Source: Kushneria phosphatilytica | GTDB taxonomy: Bacteria; Pseudomonadota; Gammaproteobacteria; Pseudomonadales; Halomonadaceae | DNA: 64,000 nucleotides | Direction of reading: 5' to 3' | NCBI RefSeq assembly: GCF_008247605.1 | Contig: NZ_CP043420.1 | Coordinates: forward strand, 1,674,001 to 1,738,000 | Shown: piece by piece, positions 19,928-28,737 of the stretch | Numbering within the stretch: the stretch's first letter is position 1 | Layout of the letters: each line of letters starts with the position of its first letter | Notes under the pieces: model-generated | Databases searched by the model: none | Told to the model about the DNA's origin: nothing | What the model saw: only the letters and a program-made list of their open reading frames with translations | Made by a program: the position numbers and the translations under genes

Positions 19928-22339
19928 ATGGCGCAGGACTCCCCCGAAACATTGACCATTCCGCTGCTGCCGCTGCGGGATGTGGTGGTTTATCCGCAGA
20001 TGGTGATTCCACTGTTTGTGGGCCGAGAAAAATCCATTCATGCGCTGGAAGCGGCGATGGAAGCCGATAAGCGTGTGTTGCTGGTGGCTCAGCGTGAGGC
20101 CGGCCAGGACGAGCCTGAATCAGAAGATCTCTTCGAGATCGGTACGATTGCGGAAATCATGCAGCTGCTCAAACTGCCTGATGGTACCGTCAAGGTGCTG
20201 ATTGAAGGCAGTTCGCGAGCCGACATCAATCGAATCGAGTCTTCTAATGAGACCGGCTATCCGCTTGCCACGGTCTCTCCCCGAGATAGTCAGCCGCTTT
20301 CCGAACGTGAACAGGATTCTCTGGTACGCGTATTGCTTAATCAGTTTGAGCAATATGTCAAGCTCTCCAAAAAGGTACCCAATGAGGTACTGAATTCATT
20401 GCAGGGCATAGAGGATCCGAGTCGGCTGGTGGATACCATCAGTGCTCATCTGTCGCTTGATATTGCTGACAAGCAGTCGCTTTTGGAAATGGATCGTGTG
20501 CGCGATCGCATTGAGCGATTAATGGAACTGATCGAGTCCGAAATCGATCTGCTTCAGGTAGAAAAGCGCATTCGCTCGCGCGTCAAGGAGCAGATGGAGA
20601 AGTCCCAGCGCGAGTACTATCTCAATGAGCAGATGAAAGCTATCCAGAAGGAAATGGGTGAGCTTGAAAATGCTCCGAATGAGGCAGAACAGTATGAGCA
20701 GAAGATTGCTGATTCCGGTATGCCTCAGGAAGCCGAGGATAAGGCGCGTCAGGAACTGAACAAGCTCAAAATGATGGCGCCTACCTCGGCAGAAGCGACT
20801 GTCGTGCGCTCCTATCTTGATTGGGTGCTGGCGATGCCGTGGAAAAAGCGTACCCGCGTGCGCCATGACATCAGCTACGCCGATCGAGTGCTTGATGAAG
20901 ATCATTATGGGCTCGAAGAAGTCAAAAAGCGGATCCTCGAATATCTCGCTGTACAAAAACGGGTAAGAAAGCTCAAGGGACCCGTCCTGTGCCTGGTGGG
21001 GCCGCCTGGCGTCGGCAAAACCTCTCTGGGACAGTCGATAGCTCGAGCGACCAATCGCAAATATACCCGGCTGGCACTGGGTGGGGTGCGGGATGAGTCC
21101 GAAATTCGCGGTCATCGGCGTACCTACATCGGTTCCATGCCCGGCAAGCTTTTGCAGCGGATGAGCAAGACCGGGGTTCGCAATCCCCTGTTCCTGCTTG
21201 ACGAGGTCGACAAGGTTGGCATGGATCATCGGGGTGATCCCTCTTCGGCACTTCTTGAAGTGCTCGATCCGGAGCAGAACGACAAGTTCAGCGATCATTA
21301 TCTCGAGCTGGATTATGATCTGTCCGATGTCATGTTCATCTGTACTGCCAATTCGATGAATATTCCGGAACCACTGATGGACCGGATGGAGATCATTAGA
21401 ATTCCGGGATACACCGAAGATGAGAAACTCGGAATCGCACGTCGCTACCTGGCACCCAAGCAGCTCAAGGCCAATGGTCTGAAACAGGATGAGCTGACCT
21501 TCAGTGACGATGCACTGCTGGAGCTGATTCGTTACTATACACGCGAGGCCGGTGTCCGTGAGCTTGAGCGCCAGATCGCCAAGGTTGCGCGCAAGGTGCT
21601 GCGTGAACGCATCGAGAATGAACAGTACAGCGGCGCTCAGGCAAGCCAGACACTGAGTGGCGAAGATATTGAACAGTATGCTGGGGTCCGTCGCTACAAT
21701 TATGGCCTCGCTGAGCGAGAGCATCAGGTTGGTCGTGTTACCGGACTGGCCTGGACTTCCGTCGGGGGGGAAATCCTCAATATCGAATCGGTGGTGACAC
21801 CTGGCAAGGGCCGTATTCACAAAACCGGCTCACTGGGTGATGTCATGAAGGAATCCGTGAGTGCTTCCCACACGGTGGTACGCTCTCGAGCCATTCAACT
21901 GGGCATCGATCCGGAGCGTTTCGAGAAAGAGGATATTCATATCCACGTTCCCGAGGGCGCGACACCCAAGGATGGTCCCAGTGCTGGTGTCGCGATGGTG
22001 ACCGCCATGGTTTCCGCTTATACAGGCCGTCCCATTCGGTGTGATGTGGCCATGACGGGTGAGATCAACCTGCGTGGTGAGGTCATGCCGATTGGTGGAC
22101 TCAAGGAAAAATTGCTGGCGGCACGACGCGGTGGTATAAAAACCGTCCTGATTCCGGAGGAGAATCGACGCGATCTCAAGGAAGTGCCTGACTCGATCAA
22201 GGATGCGCTTGATGTCCGCCCTGTTCGCTGGATAGATGAAGTACTGGAGACGGTACTGCTGGAGAAACAGGATGTGGATATCGAGGAAGGTCGAAAGGAA
22301 GACTTGTCACAATCGCGAACAGTTGCTAGTACGCATTGA
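19928..22339 (+). CDS. lon: ATP-dependent protease La
   Basis: 803 residues. The N-terminal Lon substrate-binding domain opens LPLLPLRDVVVYP-like (IPLLPLRDVVVYPQMV); the AAA+ domain has Walker A GPPGVGKT and Walker B FLLDEVDKVG; the C-terminal protease domain has the catalytic Ser in KDGPSAGVAM and Lys in GGLKEKLLAA. It degrades misfolded and regulatory proteins. The frame is open from 19823, but ATG 19928 with an upstream GAGG gives the family start. A long minus-strand open frame opposite is an artefact of codon bias. Confidence 0.97.
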   Translation: MAQDSPETLTIPLLPLRDVVVYPQMVIPLFVGREKSIHALEAAMEADKRVLLVAQREAGQDEPESEDLFEIGTIAEIMQLLKLPDGTVKVLIEGSSRADINRIESSNETGYPLATVSPRDSQPLSEREQDSLVRVLLNQFEQYVKLSKKVPNEVLNSLQGIEDPSRLVDTISAHLSLDIADKQSLLEMDRVRDRIERLMELIESEIDLLQVEKRIRSRVKEQMEKSQREYYLNEQMKAIQKEMGELENAPNEAEQYEQKIADSGMPQEAEDKARQELNKLKMMAPTSAEATVVRSYLDWVLAMPWKKRTRVRHDISYADRVLDEDHYGLEEVKKRILEYLAVQKRVRKLKGPVLCLVGPPGVGKTSLGQSIARATNRKYTRLALGGVRDESEIRGHRRTYIGSMPGKLLQRMSKTGVRNPLFLLDEVDKVGMDHRGDPSSALLEVLDPEQNDKFSDHYLELDYDLSDVMFICTANSMNIPEPLMDRMEIIRIPGYTEDEKLGIARRYLAPKQLKANGLKQDELTFSDDALLELIRYYTREAGVRELERQIAKVARKVLRERIENEQYSGAQASQTLSGEDIEQYAGVRRYNYGLAEREHQVGRVTGLAWTSVGGEILNIESVVTPGKGRIHKTGSLGDVMKESVSASHTVVRSRAIQLGIDPERFEKEDIHIHVPEGATPKDGPSAGVAMVTAMVSAYTGRPIRCDVAMTGEINLRGEVMPIGGLKEKLLAARRGGIKTVLIPEENRRDLKEVPDSIKDALDVRPVRWIDEVLETVLLEKQDVDIEEGRKEDLSQSRTVASTH

Positions 22340-22350
22340 GCCAAATTGCT

Positions 22351-22382
22351 CGTCATGCCAGGCTCTGACCTCAGGCATGACG
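22351..22382 (+). terminator. Hairpin after lon, probable terminator
   Basis: Stem CGTCATGCC/GGCATGACG with an additional AGG/CCT inner pairing. No T-run follows, so assignment is tentative. Confidence 0.5.
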
Positions 22383-22403
22383 GGCGCTGGCGCCAAAAGT
22401 AAC

Positions 22404-22433
22404 TTGACGCTAAATACGGCCCATTGCTATAAA
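22404..22433 (+). promoter_or_regulatory. Sigma-70 promoter of hupB
   Basis: TTGACG and TATAAA with an 18-base spacer, about 80 bases upstream of the GTG start of hupB. Confidence 0.6.
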
Positions 22434-22515
22434 AGGCCGGTAGTCTGATTGCGTATTGCTTCCCGGTTTCCAGAAATCGAATCAGGCATTTTTTGTTACA
22501 GCCAAGGGGTGAAAA

Positions 22516-22788
22516 GTGAATAAATCCGAGCTGATCGAAGCCATCGCCGCGTCTGCGGATATTCCCAAGGCCGCAGCTTCGCGTGCCCTTGATGCGATGA
22601 TCGACTCCGTCACTGACAGTCTCCGCAAGGGTGACTCCGTGGCGCTGGTGGGCTTCGGTACCTTTTCGGTCAAGGAACGTGCCGCCCGTACCGGTCGTAA
22701 TCCGCAGACTGGGCAGTCCATTCAGATTGACGCGGCAAAGGTGCCCAGCTTCAAGGCAGGCAAGGCGCTCAAGGACGCTGTCAACTAA
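22516..22788 (+). CDS. hupB: DNA-binding protein HU-beta
   Basis: 90-residue histone-like nucleoid protein. The HU signature [21 protein letters not shown] is intact (beta-arm that inserts into DNA), with N-terminal dimerisation helices [12 protein letters not shown] and the end [11 protein letters not shown]. The start codon is GTG (22516), with AAGGGG upstream. Placed between lon and ppiD as in many gammaproteobacteria, with its own promoter and terminator. Confidence 0.96.
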   Translation: MNKSELIEAIAASADIPKAAASRALDAMIDSVTDSLRKGDSVALVGFGTFSVKERAARTGRNPQTGQSIQIDAAKVPSFKAGKALKDAVN

Positions 22789-22839
22789 GACACCGTTAAT
22801 GGGACATCAGCGGTCATCTGATCGGCTGGGCCCATAGAT

Positions 22840-22869
22840 AAAGCGCATCGTTTTCGCGGTGCGCTTTTT
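22840..22869 (+). terminator. Terminator after hupB
   Basis: Stem AAAGCGCA/TGCGCTTT with inner CG pairs and a T-run (TTTTTG). Confidence 0.85.
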
Positions 22870-22982
22870 GTTTGTCTGAATTCATTGTGGTGGAACTTCA
22901 TTTCGGCAACGGGTCGTCTTGGCCGCTGTGATGGGTATAATGCAACGCCACGGCAAGTCACGTTGAAAAGGCAGGGGCCTGC

Positions 22983-24797
22983 ATGCTGCAAAAGATTCGA
23001 GATCGCGCTCATGGCTGGACGGTAAAGGTGATCGTGGGGTTGATCGCGCTGACCTTCGCATTTTTCGGTGTCGAGTCGATCGTGGGTGCCTTCACCAGTA
23101 ACAGCAATGACGCTGCTACCGTGAATGGCGAAAGCATCAGCGAAGGGCAGTTGCAGACCCAGCTGCAGCGTGCCGTGCGTAGTGGTCAGGTGCCACCCGA
23201 CCAGCAACGCGAAGCTCGCTCGGATATTCTGGATCAGATGATTACCCGGACCCTGCTCAGGCAGTACGCGCATGAAGGAGATATGACCTTCGCGAAGCAG
23301 CAGATGGATCAACTGATAGTGGGACGCAGTGAATTCCAGAACGAGCAGGGGCACTTTTCCAGTGATATTTACCAGCGTCGTCTGGCCAGCGCAGGATATA
23401 CGCCCCAGTCCTTTCGGCGTCAGTTGCAGGATGACATGCTGATTCGCCAGTTACAGCAGGGGCTGGCGACAGGCAGTTTTGTTTTGCCTGCAGAACAGCA
23501 GCGCATGGCTACGCTGATTCATCAGACGCGTACTTTCCGTTATGCAGCTCTGGATGAAAACTCGATTACTATCCCCTCGGTTTCCGAGGCGCAATTGAAA
23601 CAGTGGTACCAGTCTCATCAGGCTGATTATCAGCGCCCCGAACAGGTCAAGCTCAATTATGTGATTCTTGACCGACAACAGATGGCGCAAGAAGTCGACG
23701 TAGACGATCAGAAGTTGCATCAGCTCTATGAGCAACGACGTGCACAGGCACCTCGGCATGTCTCGGACATCGTCGTCAGCTTTGGCCAGCAGCGTAGTGA
23801 AGCTGAAGCACACAAGCGGATGGAGATGATTCGTTCAAAACTGGCCAATGATGAAAGCTTTGCAGCGCTTGCCAGGCAGTACTCTGATGATCCGACCTCT
23901 GCCCGTCAGGGGGGCGACCTTGGTGTCGTAACCGAAGGCATTTTTGGTCAGAAATTTGATCAGACTGTCAATGGTCTTGATGTTGGGCAGACCTCCCAAC
24001 CAATTGTGCTCGATAACGCTCTGCATCTGATTCGTGTTACCGGCGTGGATATTCCGCCATTCGAGGAAATCCGTGATCAGCTTGTACAGCAGGCGCAAGA
24101 GAACGTGGTGGGATCAGATTTCGATGATCGTGTACAGCAGCTCAAGGACAAGAGCTTTTCCGCTGAGGATCTGGCCAGCGTTGCGCAGTCAATGGGACTT
24201 GAGCTAAAGCATAGCGACTGGCTCTCACAGAACACTGAAGATCCGCTGTTCTCCCAGCCGGGCGTAATGAAGGCGGCTTTCAGCGATGATGTACTGCACA
24301 ACGGTTACAATAGCGAAGTTCTTGAGCTGGGTGATGAGCAGCGCATGGTACTGAGGGTTGCAGATCACCGTGAAGCAACGACGCTACCATTTGATCAGGT
24401 ACGTGACCGTGTTCGTCAGGCTGTTGAACAGCATGAGCGTCAGCAGCAATTGGCCGAGCACGCACAGGAGCTGGTGCAGCAGCTGCGCAATGGTCAGAAG
24501 ACGCAATTGAACTGGCAGCAGATCGACAGCGTAACCCGTCGCTCCGGTAGTGATGTCGATCCCGACATTATCGATGCTGTATTTGCGATGCCCAGACCCG
24601 AGCAGGGTGGCACGACCTATACGCATTTCAGCGATAATGGGCGACAGGTGATTGTGGCGCTACAGCAGGTGGGCCAAGCCGAGGACAATGATGACAGCAA
24701 TCGAATTCATTCCGGATTGCGCAGCCTTGAAGTACAAACGGCCATTGATGGCCTGACTTCCAGTCTTCGCCAGGATGCGGATATAAAGCGTCACTGA
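22983..24797 (+). CDS. ppiD: Periplasmic folding chaperone, SurA-N plus parvulin domain
   Basis: 604 residues (E. coli PpiD 623). A short cytosolic start (MLQKIRDRAHGWTVK) is followed by one TM helix (about residues 16-36, VIVGLIALTFAFFGVESIV), anchoring the protein in the inner membrane with a large periplasmic part. A SurA-like N-terminal chaperone region and one parvulin domain (about 255-350; YSDDPTSARQGGDLGVVTEG) follow. It assists folding of exported proteins near the Sec translocon. It lies downstream of hupB with its own terminator after it. Confidence 0.94.
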   Translation: MLQKIRDRAHGWTVKVIVGLIALTFAFFGVESIVGAFTSNSNDAATVNGESISEGQLQTQLQRAVRSGQVPPDQQREARSDILDQMITRTLLRQYAHEGDMTFAKQQMDQLIVGRSEFQNEQGHFSSDIYQRRLASAGYTPQSFRRQLQDDMLIRQLQQGLATGSFVLPAEQQRMATLIHQTRTFRYAALDENSITIPSVSEAQLKQWYQSHQADYQRPEQVKLNYVILDRQQMAQEVDVDDQKLHQLYEQRRAQAPRHVSDIVVSFGQQRSEAEAHKRMEMIRSKLANDESFAALARQYSDDPTSARQGGDLGVVTEGIFGQKFDQTVNGLDVGQTSQPIVLDNALHLIRVTGVDIPPFEEIRDQLVQQAQENVVGSDFDDRVQQLKDKSFSAEDLASVAQSMGLELKHSDWLSQNTEDPLFSQPGVMKAAFSDDVLHNGYNSEVLELGDEQRMVLRVADHREATTLPFDQVRDRVRQAVEQHERQQQLAEHAQELVQQLRNGQKTQLNWQQIDSVTRRSGSDVDPDIIDAVFAMPRPEQGGTTYTHFSDNGRQVIVALQQVGQAEDNDDSNRIHSGLRSLEVQTAIDGLTSSLRQDADIKRH

Positions 24798-24824
24798 TCC
24801 ATCTTCGTAATTATTGGTTGTCTG

Positions 24825-24851
24825 GCGCTGCCCTTTGGGCAGCGCTTTTTT
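24825..24851 (+). terminator. Terminator after ppiD
   Basis: Perfect stem GCGCTGCCC/GGGCAGCGC, loop TTT, run of six T. Confidence 0.95.
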
Positions 24852-24940
24852 ATATCCTCGTCCGTGCCATTGGTTACTGGAGATACGTAGGGTAAGGGTT
24901 CTATCCTGTAACTGCTTATATTACTCTTGTGGAGAATCTC

Positions 24941-25954
24941 ATGACCGACAGTCGCTATTATGTATTGACGCGGCGGCCGAACGGCATGCCCGAGAAGGGT
25001 GTTTTTGAACTTCGAAATGCGACACTGCCCGAGCTGCAAGCAGGTGAAGTACGCATTCGTAACCGCTGGTTGTCGGTAGATCCTTATATGCGGGGGCGAA
25101 TGGATGGTGTGCGCACCTATATCGAGCCATTTGAACTCGAAGAACCACTGGAAGGTGGGGCCCTGGGGGAGGTGATCGAATCCCGACATGACGATTTTAC
25201 TGTCGGTGATCGGGTTATCCATATGGCCGGCTGGCGCGACACGGCGCAGTTACCGGGCGATCAGGTACAGCCTCTGCCCAATCATGAGGTCCCCGAACAG
25301 GCTTTCCTTGGCGTGCTGGGGATGCCCGGCATGACAGCGTGGCTGGGGCTTGAACACATTGCTGAACTCAAGTCGAGTGACCGGGTGCTGGTTTCGGCTG
25401 CCAGTGGTGCGGTAGGCTCGCTGGCCGCTCAGCTGGCGCGTCTCAAGGGATGTGACGTCATTGGCACCGCTGGGAGCACATCAAAGCGTGAATGGCTGGA
25501 AGAGCGTGGTATCCGGGCGGTCAACCATCGTCAAACGGCAGAGGCCCTGACCCGGGATCTACAGCAGGCTGCGCCTGACGGGATCGACGTTTACTATGAG
25601 AATGTCGGCGGTACCATGCTGGAAGCTGCGCTGAATGTCATTAACCCCTTCGGGCGTATCGCTGTCTGTGGCATGATCGCGCACTATAACGATACCGAGC
25701 CGGCTCCCGGGCCTTCCAATATTACCCATGTGTTATTACGTCGGCTGCGTATGCAGGGCTTTATCGTGCTGGAGCACATGGAACACTACCCGCGTTTCGT
25801 CAGTGAGGTTGGCCCCCGGGTCGAGCGTGGTGAGATCGATTACGAGGAAACCGTTTTCGAGGGGCTGAAGCAGACGCCAGACGCCTTCTTGTCACTTTTT
25901 GAAGGAGGTAATACCGGCAAGATGTTGGTCAGGCTTGAGGGCAGCGACGCGTAG
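24941..25954 (+). CDS. NADP-dependent oxidoreductase, medium-chain dehydrogenase/reductase (CurA/leukotriene-B4 reductase-like)
   Basis: 337 residues from ATG 24941 (GGAG seven bases upstream). N-terminal GroES-like fold with VDPYMRGRM, typical of zinc-independent alkenal/one reductases, and a Rossmann domain with SAASGAVGSLAAQLARLKG for NADPH. The motif YYENVGGTMLEAAL is also diagnostic. It probably reduces the C=C bond of alpha,beta-unsaturated carbonyls; E. coli YncB/CurA acts on curcumin, but the natural substrate here is unknown. Its last 26 bases overlap the convergent YkgJ-like gene. Confidence 0.9.
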   Translation: MTDSRYYVLTRRPNGMPEKGVFELRNATLPELQAGEVRIRNRWLSVDPYMRGRMDGVRTYIEPFELEEPLEGGALGEVIESRHDDFTVGDRVIHMAGWRDTAQLPGDQVQPLPNHEVPEQAFLGVLGMPGMTAWLGLEHIAELKSSDRVLVSAASGAVGSLAAQLARLKGCDVIGTAGSTSKREWLEERGIRAVNHRQTAEALTRDLQQAAPDGIDVYYENVGGTMLEAALNVINPFGRIAVCGMIAHYNDTEPAPGPSNITHVLLRRLRMQGFIVLEHMEHYPRFVSEVGPRVERGEIDYEETVFEGLKQTPDAFLSLFEGGNTGKMLVRLEGSDA

Positions 25955-26228
25955 TGGGGCGACTGGCACCTTCCAGTTCATTGAGCATGCTCAGCGCCTG
26001 ATCGCGATGAGTGCCGCAAATTACCGGGTCATGCGCAAAATTGCGGCAAACTGTGGGCCGTTCGGGAGAACCGAACAGCTGGCAAAGGTTGTTGTCATCG
26101 AGCTGGATGCAACGCTCACCTGCCGGCTTGCCATTCGGCATTCCCGGGATCGGGGATGAAATGGACGGAGCAATACAGCAGGCACCGCAACCGGGACGGC
26201 ACTCATCACTGGCAATCAGTTGCGTCAT
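25929..26228 (-). CDS. YkgJ-family cysteine cluster protein
   Basis: 99 residues from ATG 26228 with GGAGG upstream. The cysteine pattern CRPGCGACC at residues 9-17, followed by ERCIQL, LCQLF, VCRNF, VICG and RRC, is that of the UPF0153/YkgJ family, thought to bind zinc or an Fe-S cluster. No experimentally settled function. Convergent overlap with the CurA-like gene (26 bases). Confidence 0.88.
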   Translation of the reverse strand: MTQLIASDECRPGCGACCIAPSISSPIPGMPNGKPAGERCIQLDDNNLCQLFGSPERPTVCRNFAHDPVICGTHRDQALSMLNELEGASRPTTRRCPQA

Positions 26229-26394
26229 GCTGCTCTCCTCCCCGGGGTGAGTAGTTTGCAATGGCTCTGACAGAAAGGCAGGCAAGACAATGGGTCATGC
26301 TGGGTTAAAAATCCAACTTGGAACACTCATTTTCCCATGTGAACTGGCATGCCAGCCAAGTCCCTGTCTTCGCCGTTTTTTTGCGTTGCCTGCC

Positions 26395-27231
26395 CTAGTG
26401 TCTTGCCTCTGCCATGGCGCCTTTTCCAATGCCTTCAAAGGCTTGCACCCGAACATGCCCGCCTGCCTCACGAGCAATGACTTCCGCCAGCCAGCGTGCA
26501 ATCAGTTCGACAGTGGTCGGCGATGGTAGCATCATGACTCTTCTGGCAGGCAGTTGGATGCGAAAGCGACCCTGTGGCGATTCGTAAGCGAAGGCGCATC
26601 GTTCGTTGTCGGCTGTGGCAACCTGATCATGCTGGTCGGCCAGATAAATATGCTGTAGCCGATTGGCCCAGGCTTCTGCCAGGGGTTCGTCCAGATGACC
26701 ATTGCGCCAGACAAATAAGCGCGAGCGATGGCCATGAGCAATTCTCTGACAATTGCCGGCATGTCGCCTGAGCCCGTGGCTGTAGGTGTAGGCTGCGCCC
26801 TCGATCCACTCTTCATCAAGTGTTACCCGGATATCACTGACCCGCGCCGGCGGACGTTTCATCAGATCCTGTGAGAGCCGCTGCTCCAGCTGTTCCGGTG
26901 TAACCGTTGTCCATGGCAGCAGGGTGAAGGCCTGGCGTGGGGCCCGAATTTCCATCTCCCATGGGCTGGAAGTGCGTACGCATAATCCTTCAGCGCATTC
27001 GGTGACGCTGATCCAGTCGGCTTGAGCAGGGACCAGAAGTGTGTGGTCGACTTCTCCATCGAGTCTTGATTTGGCCCATGGTTTGACTTCACCGAAGTCA
27101 AACAGCATCCCATCTTCTCCGAGTTCACCTTCAAGCTCGAGATTGACCTGCCAGCTGGCGCCTACCAGACCACGTTGAGGGCAGAGTAGTGAAACATCGA
27201 GATTGGTGAGGTCATTGACGAACAGTGTCAT
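26395..27231 (-). CDS. queD: 6-carboxytetrahydropterin synthase-like protein, tandem domains (QueD)
   Basis: 278 residues from ATG 27231, sharing a base with the queE stop (TGATG). Two PTPS/QueD-like halves are visible. The N-terminal half (about 1-125) keeps GMLFDFGEVK and DHTLL of the family but has VGASWQV where the zinc HGH should be. The C-terminal half (about 140-278) keeps a zinc set (SHGLRRHAGNCQRIAHGHRS) but has a less clear acid/DH motif (LADQHDQV) and a C-terminal EGIGKGA matching the family Glu region. The enzyme converts dihydroneopterin triphosphate to carboxytetrahydropterin, the step before QueE. Such double-domain QueD proteins exist in gammaproteobacteria; operon context makes the role likely. 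Confidence 0.82.
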   Translation of the reverse strand: MTLFVNDLTNLDVSLLCPQRGLVGASWQVNLELEGELGEDGMLFDFGEVKPWAKSRLDGEVDHTLLVPAQADWISVTECAEGLCVRTSSPWEMEIRAPRQAFTLLPWTTVTPEQLEQRLSQDLMKRPPARVSDIRVTLDEEWIEGAAYTYSHGLRRHAGNCQRIAHGHRSRLFVWRNGHLDEPLAEAWANRLQHIYLADQHDQVATADNERCAFAYESPQGRFRIQLPARRVMMLPSPTTVELIARWLAEVIAREAGGHVRVQAFEGIGKGAMAEARH

Positions 27232-27884
27232 CAGTCGATCCCTGCGATCTTGTGCATCTGTAGTGATAGTCGCCACTGAGGGTGGGTCATGCAGTACGAG
27301 ACTGTGGCTGCCATGGTTTCACCCTGTTCGCCGCGTGGTGTCAGATCCATTGGTTGCAGATAGAAGTGCTCGAAATCAAGCTGCTCGAACTGCGCAGGAG
27401 TCGCATCACTTTGCGGATAGACCAGCTTGAGTTCCTGACCACTCAACTGTCTGAGCCGGGCGCTCCCCTTGGGGCTGACGCAGAGCCAATCGATTCCTTC
27501 GGGCGCCGGCAGGGTACCGTTGGTTTCAACGCCAATCTCGAACCCACAGAGATGCATGGCTTCGATCAGGTCAATATCGAGCTGTAACAGGGGTTCTCCA
27601 CCGGTAAAGACGACATAGGGTTTCCCTCTTGCACGATCCGGCTGGTCATCAGGCCAGAGAGCCTGAAGATGTTCGGCCAGAGCCGAAGCCGAATAAAAGC
27701 GTCCACCATTCTGACCATCGATGCCGACAAAATCGGTATCACAGAACCGACAGATACTGCGTTCGCGATCCTTTTCCCTGCCGGACCAGAGATTGCATCC
27801 CGCGAAGCGGCAGAACACCGAGGGACGACCGGCCTGAGCGCCTTCGCCCTGGAGCGTGTAAAAAGCTTCCTTGACTGAGTACAT
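27231..27884 (-). CDS. queE: 7-carboxy-7-deazaguanine synthase
   Basis: Radical SAM enzyme of the preQ0/queuosine pathway, 217 residues. The iron-sulfur motif is the QueE-specific CX14CX2C (CNLWSG...SICRFC; Cys 30, 45, 48) with TLQGEG at the N-terminus and FTGGEPLLQ (GGE motif) near residue 95. It rearranges carboxytetrahydropterin to CDG. It starts 3 bases after queC and its stop overlaps the queD start: a tight queC-queE-queD operon. Confidence 0.94.
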   Translation of the reverse strand: MYSVKEAFYTLQGEGAQAGRPSVFCRFAGCNLWSGREKDRERSICRFCDTDFVGIDGQNGGRFYSASALAEHLQALWPDDQPDRARGKPYVVFTGGEPLLQLDIDLIEAMHLCGFEIGVETNGTLPAPEGIDWLCVSPKGSARLRQLSGQELKLVYPQSDATPAQFEQLDFEHFYLQPMDLTPRGEQGETMAATVSYCMTHPQWRLSLQMHKIAGID

Positions 27885-27887
27885 TAT

Positions 27888-28574
27888 TCAGCTCGTGCGC
27901 TTTTTGTAGGCAAGCGGGTCAGTCATTCCGAGTGCAGCGAAAGCGTTGAGCCGTTCGCGACAGCTGCCGCATTCGCCACAGGCCAGCTCATCACCTATAT
28001 AGCAGGTCCAGCTATCGGCATAATCAATCCCCATGCGCATACCATCCGCCAGGATGTCGCTCTTGTCGGCATGCAGCCAGGGGGTGCGAATCTCGACAGG
28101 CTCGTAATTGGCGATGGCGGCAACCGAGTTCATTCTTTCGACAAATTCGGGTCTGCAATCGGGATAGATGGCATGATCGCCTCCATGTGCACCGTAATAG
28201 CATACCCGCGCACCGATGTTGACCGCATGGCCGATGGCCAGCGATAGCAGGATCATGTTGCGATTGGGGACGACGGTATCCTGCATGTTGTCTTCATCAT
28301 AATCGGCCCGAGGCATTTCCCGATCATTGTCGGTCAGGGCTGAATTACCAATCAGCGAATGAATGGCGCGAATGTCGATGATCTGGTGATCGACATGCAG
28401 GCGTTCACACACCTTTCGAGCGACATCAAGTTCACGCGCATGTCGTTGTCCATAATGAAAGGACAGGGCATGCACTTCGAAGCCGGCTTCCAGTGCGTTA
28501 TGCAGAACAGTCAGGGAGTCCATGCCGCCGGAGTAGATAACCACGGCGCGTGGCAGAGTATTAGGCTGTGTCAT
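27888..28574 (-). CDS. queC: 7-cyano-7-deazaguanine synthase
   Basis: 228 residues from ATG 28574; the open frame extends further but the family N-terminus is [15 protein letters not shown] (PP-loop SGGMDS). [10 protein letters not shown] and the C-terminal zinc site [15 protein letters not shown] (four Cys) are intact. It uses ATP and ammonia to convert CDG to preQ0. First gene of the queC-queE-queD operon. I saw no preQ1 riboswitch in the 160 bases upstream, only an inverted repeat CGCCCGG/CCGGGCG near 28607-28628. Confidence 0.95.
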   Translation of the reverse strand: MTQPNTLPRAVVIYSGGMDSLTVLHNALEAGFEVHALSFHYGQRHARELDVARKVCERLHVDHQIIDIRAIHSLIGNSALTDNDREMPRADYDEDNMQDTVVPNRNMILLSLAIGHAVNIGARVCYYGAHGGDHAIYPDCRPEFVERMNSVAAIANYEPVEIRTPWLHADKSDILADGMRMGIDYADSWTCYIGDELACGECGSCRERLNAFAALGMTDPLAYKKRTS

Positions 28575-28699
28575 GACGGAGAATTTCTTTTGCCGAGAAT
28601 ATCGACGCCCGGGATCCGGTCCGGGCGAAAGGAGAAGAAATTGTAACGCTAAAACGGGACCGACGACAGCCATTGTAATAGCAGACAGGCAAGCTTTTT

Positions 28700-28711
28700 T
28701 ATACCGTTATC
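28700..28711 (+). repeat. Copy 1 of the 12-base motif TATACCGTTATC
   Basis: Intergenic, between the ansA stop and the queC start, in an AT-rich patch. Identical copies at 46187, 52609 and 54192. Confidence 0.6.
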
Positions 28712-28737
28712 ATGATGTTGATCAAGATATATTTGTA

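Noticed and set aside
28575..28737. preQ1 riboswitch upstream of queC
   Set aside because: No preQ1-I or II core sequence; only an inverted CGCCCGG repeat and the 12-base motif.
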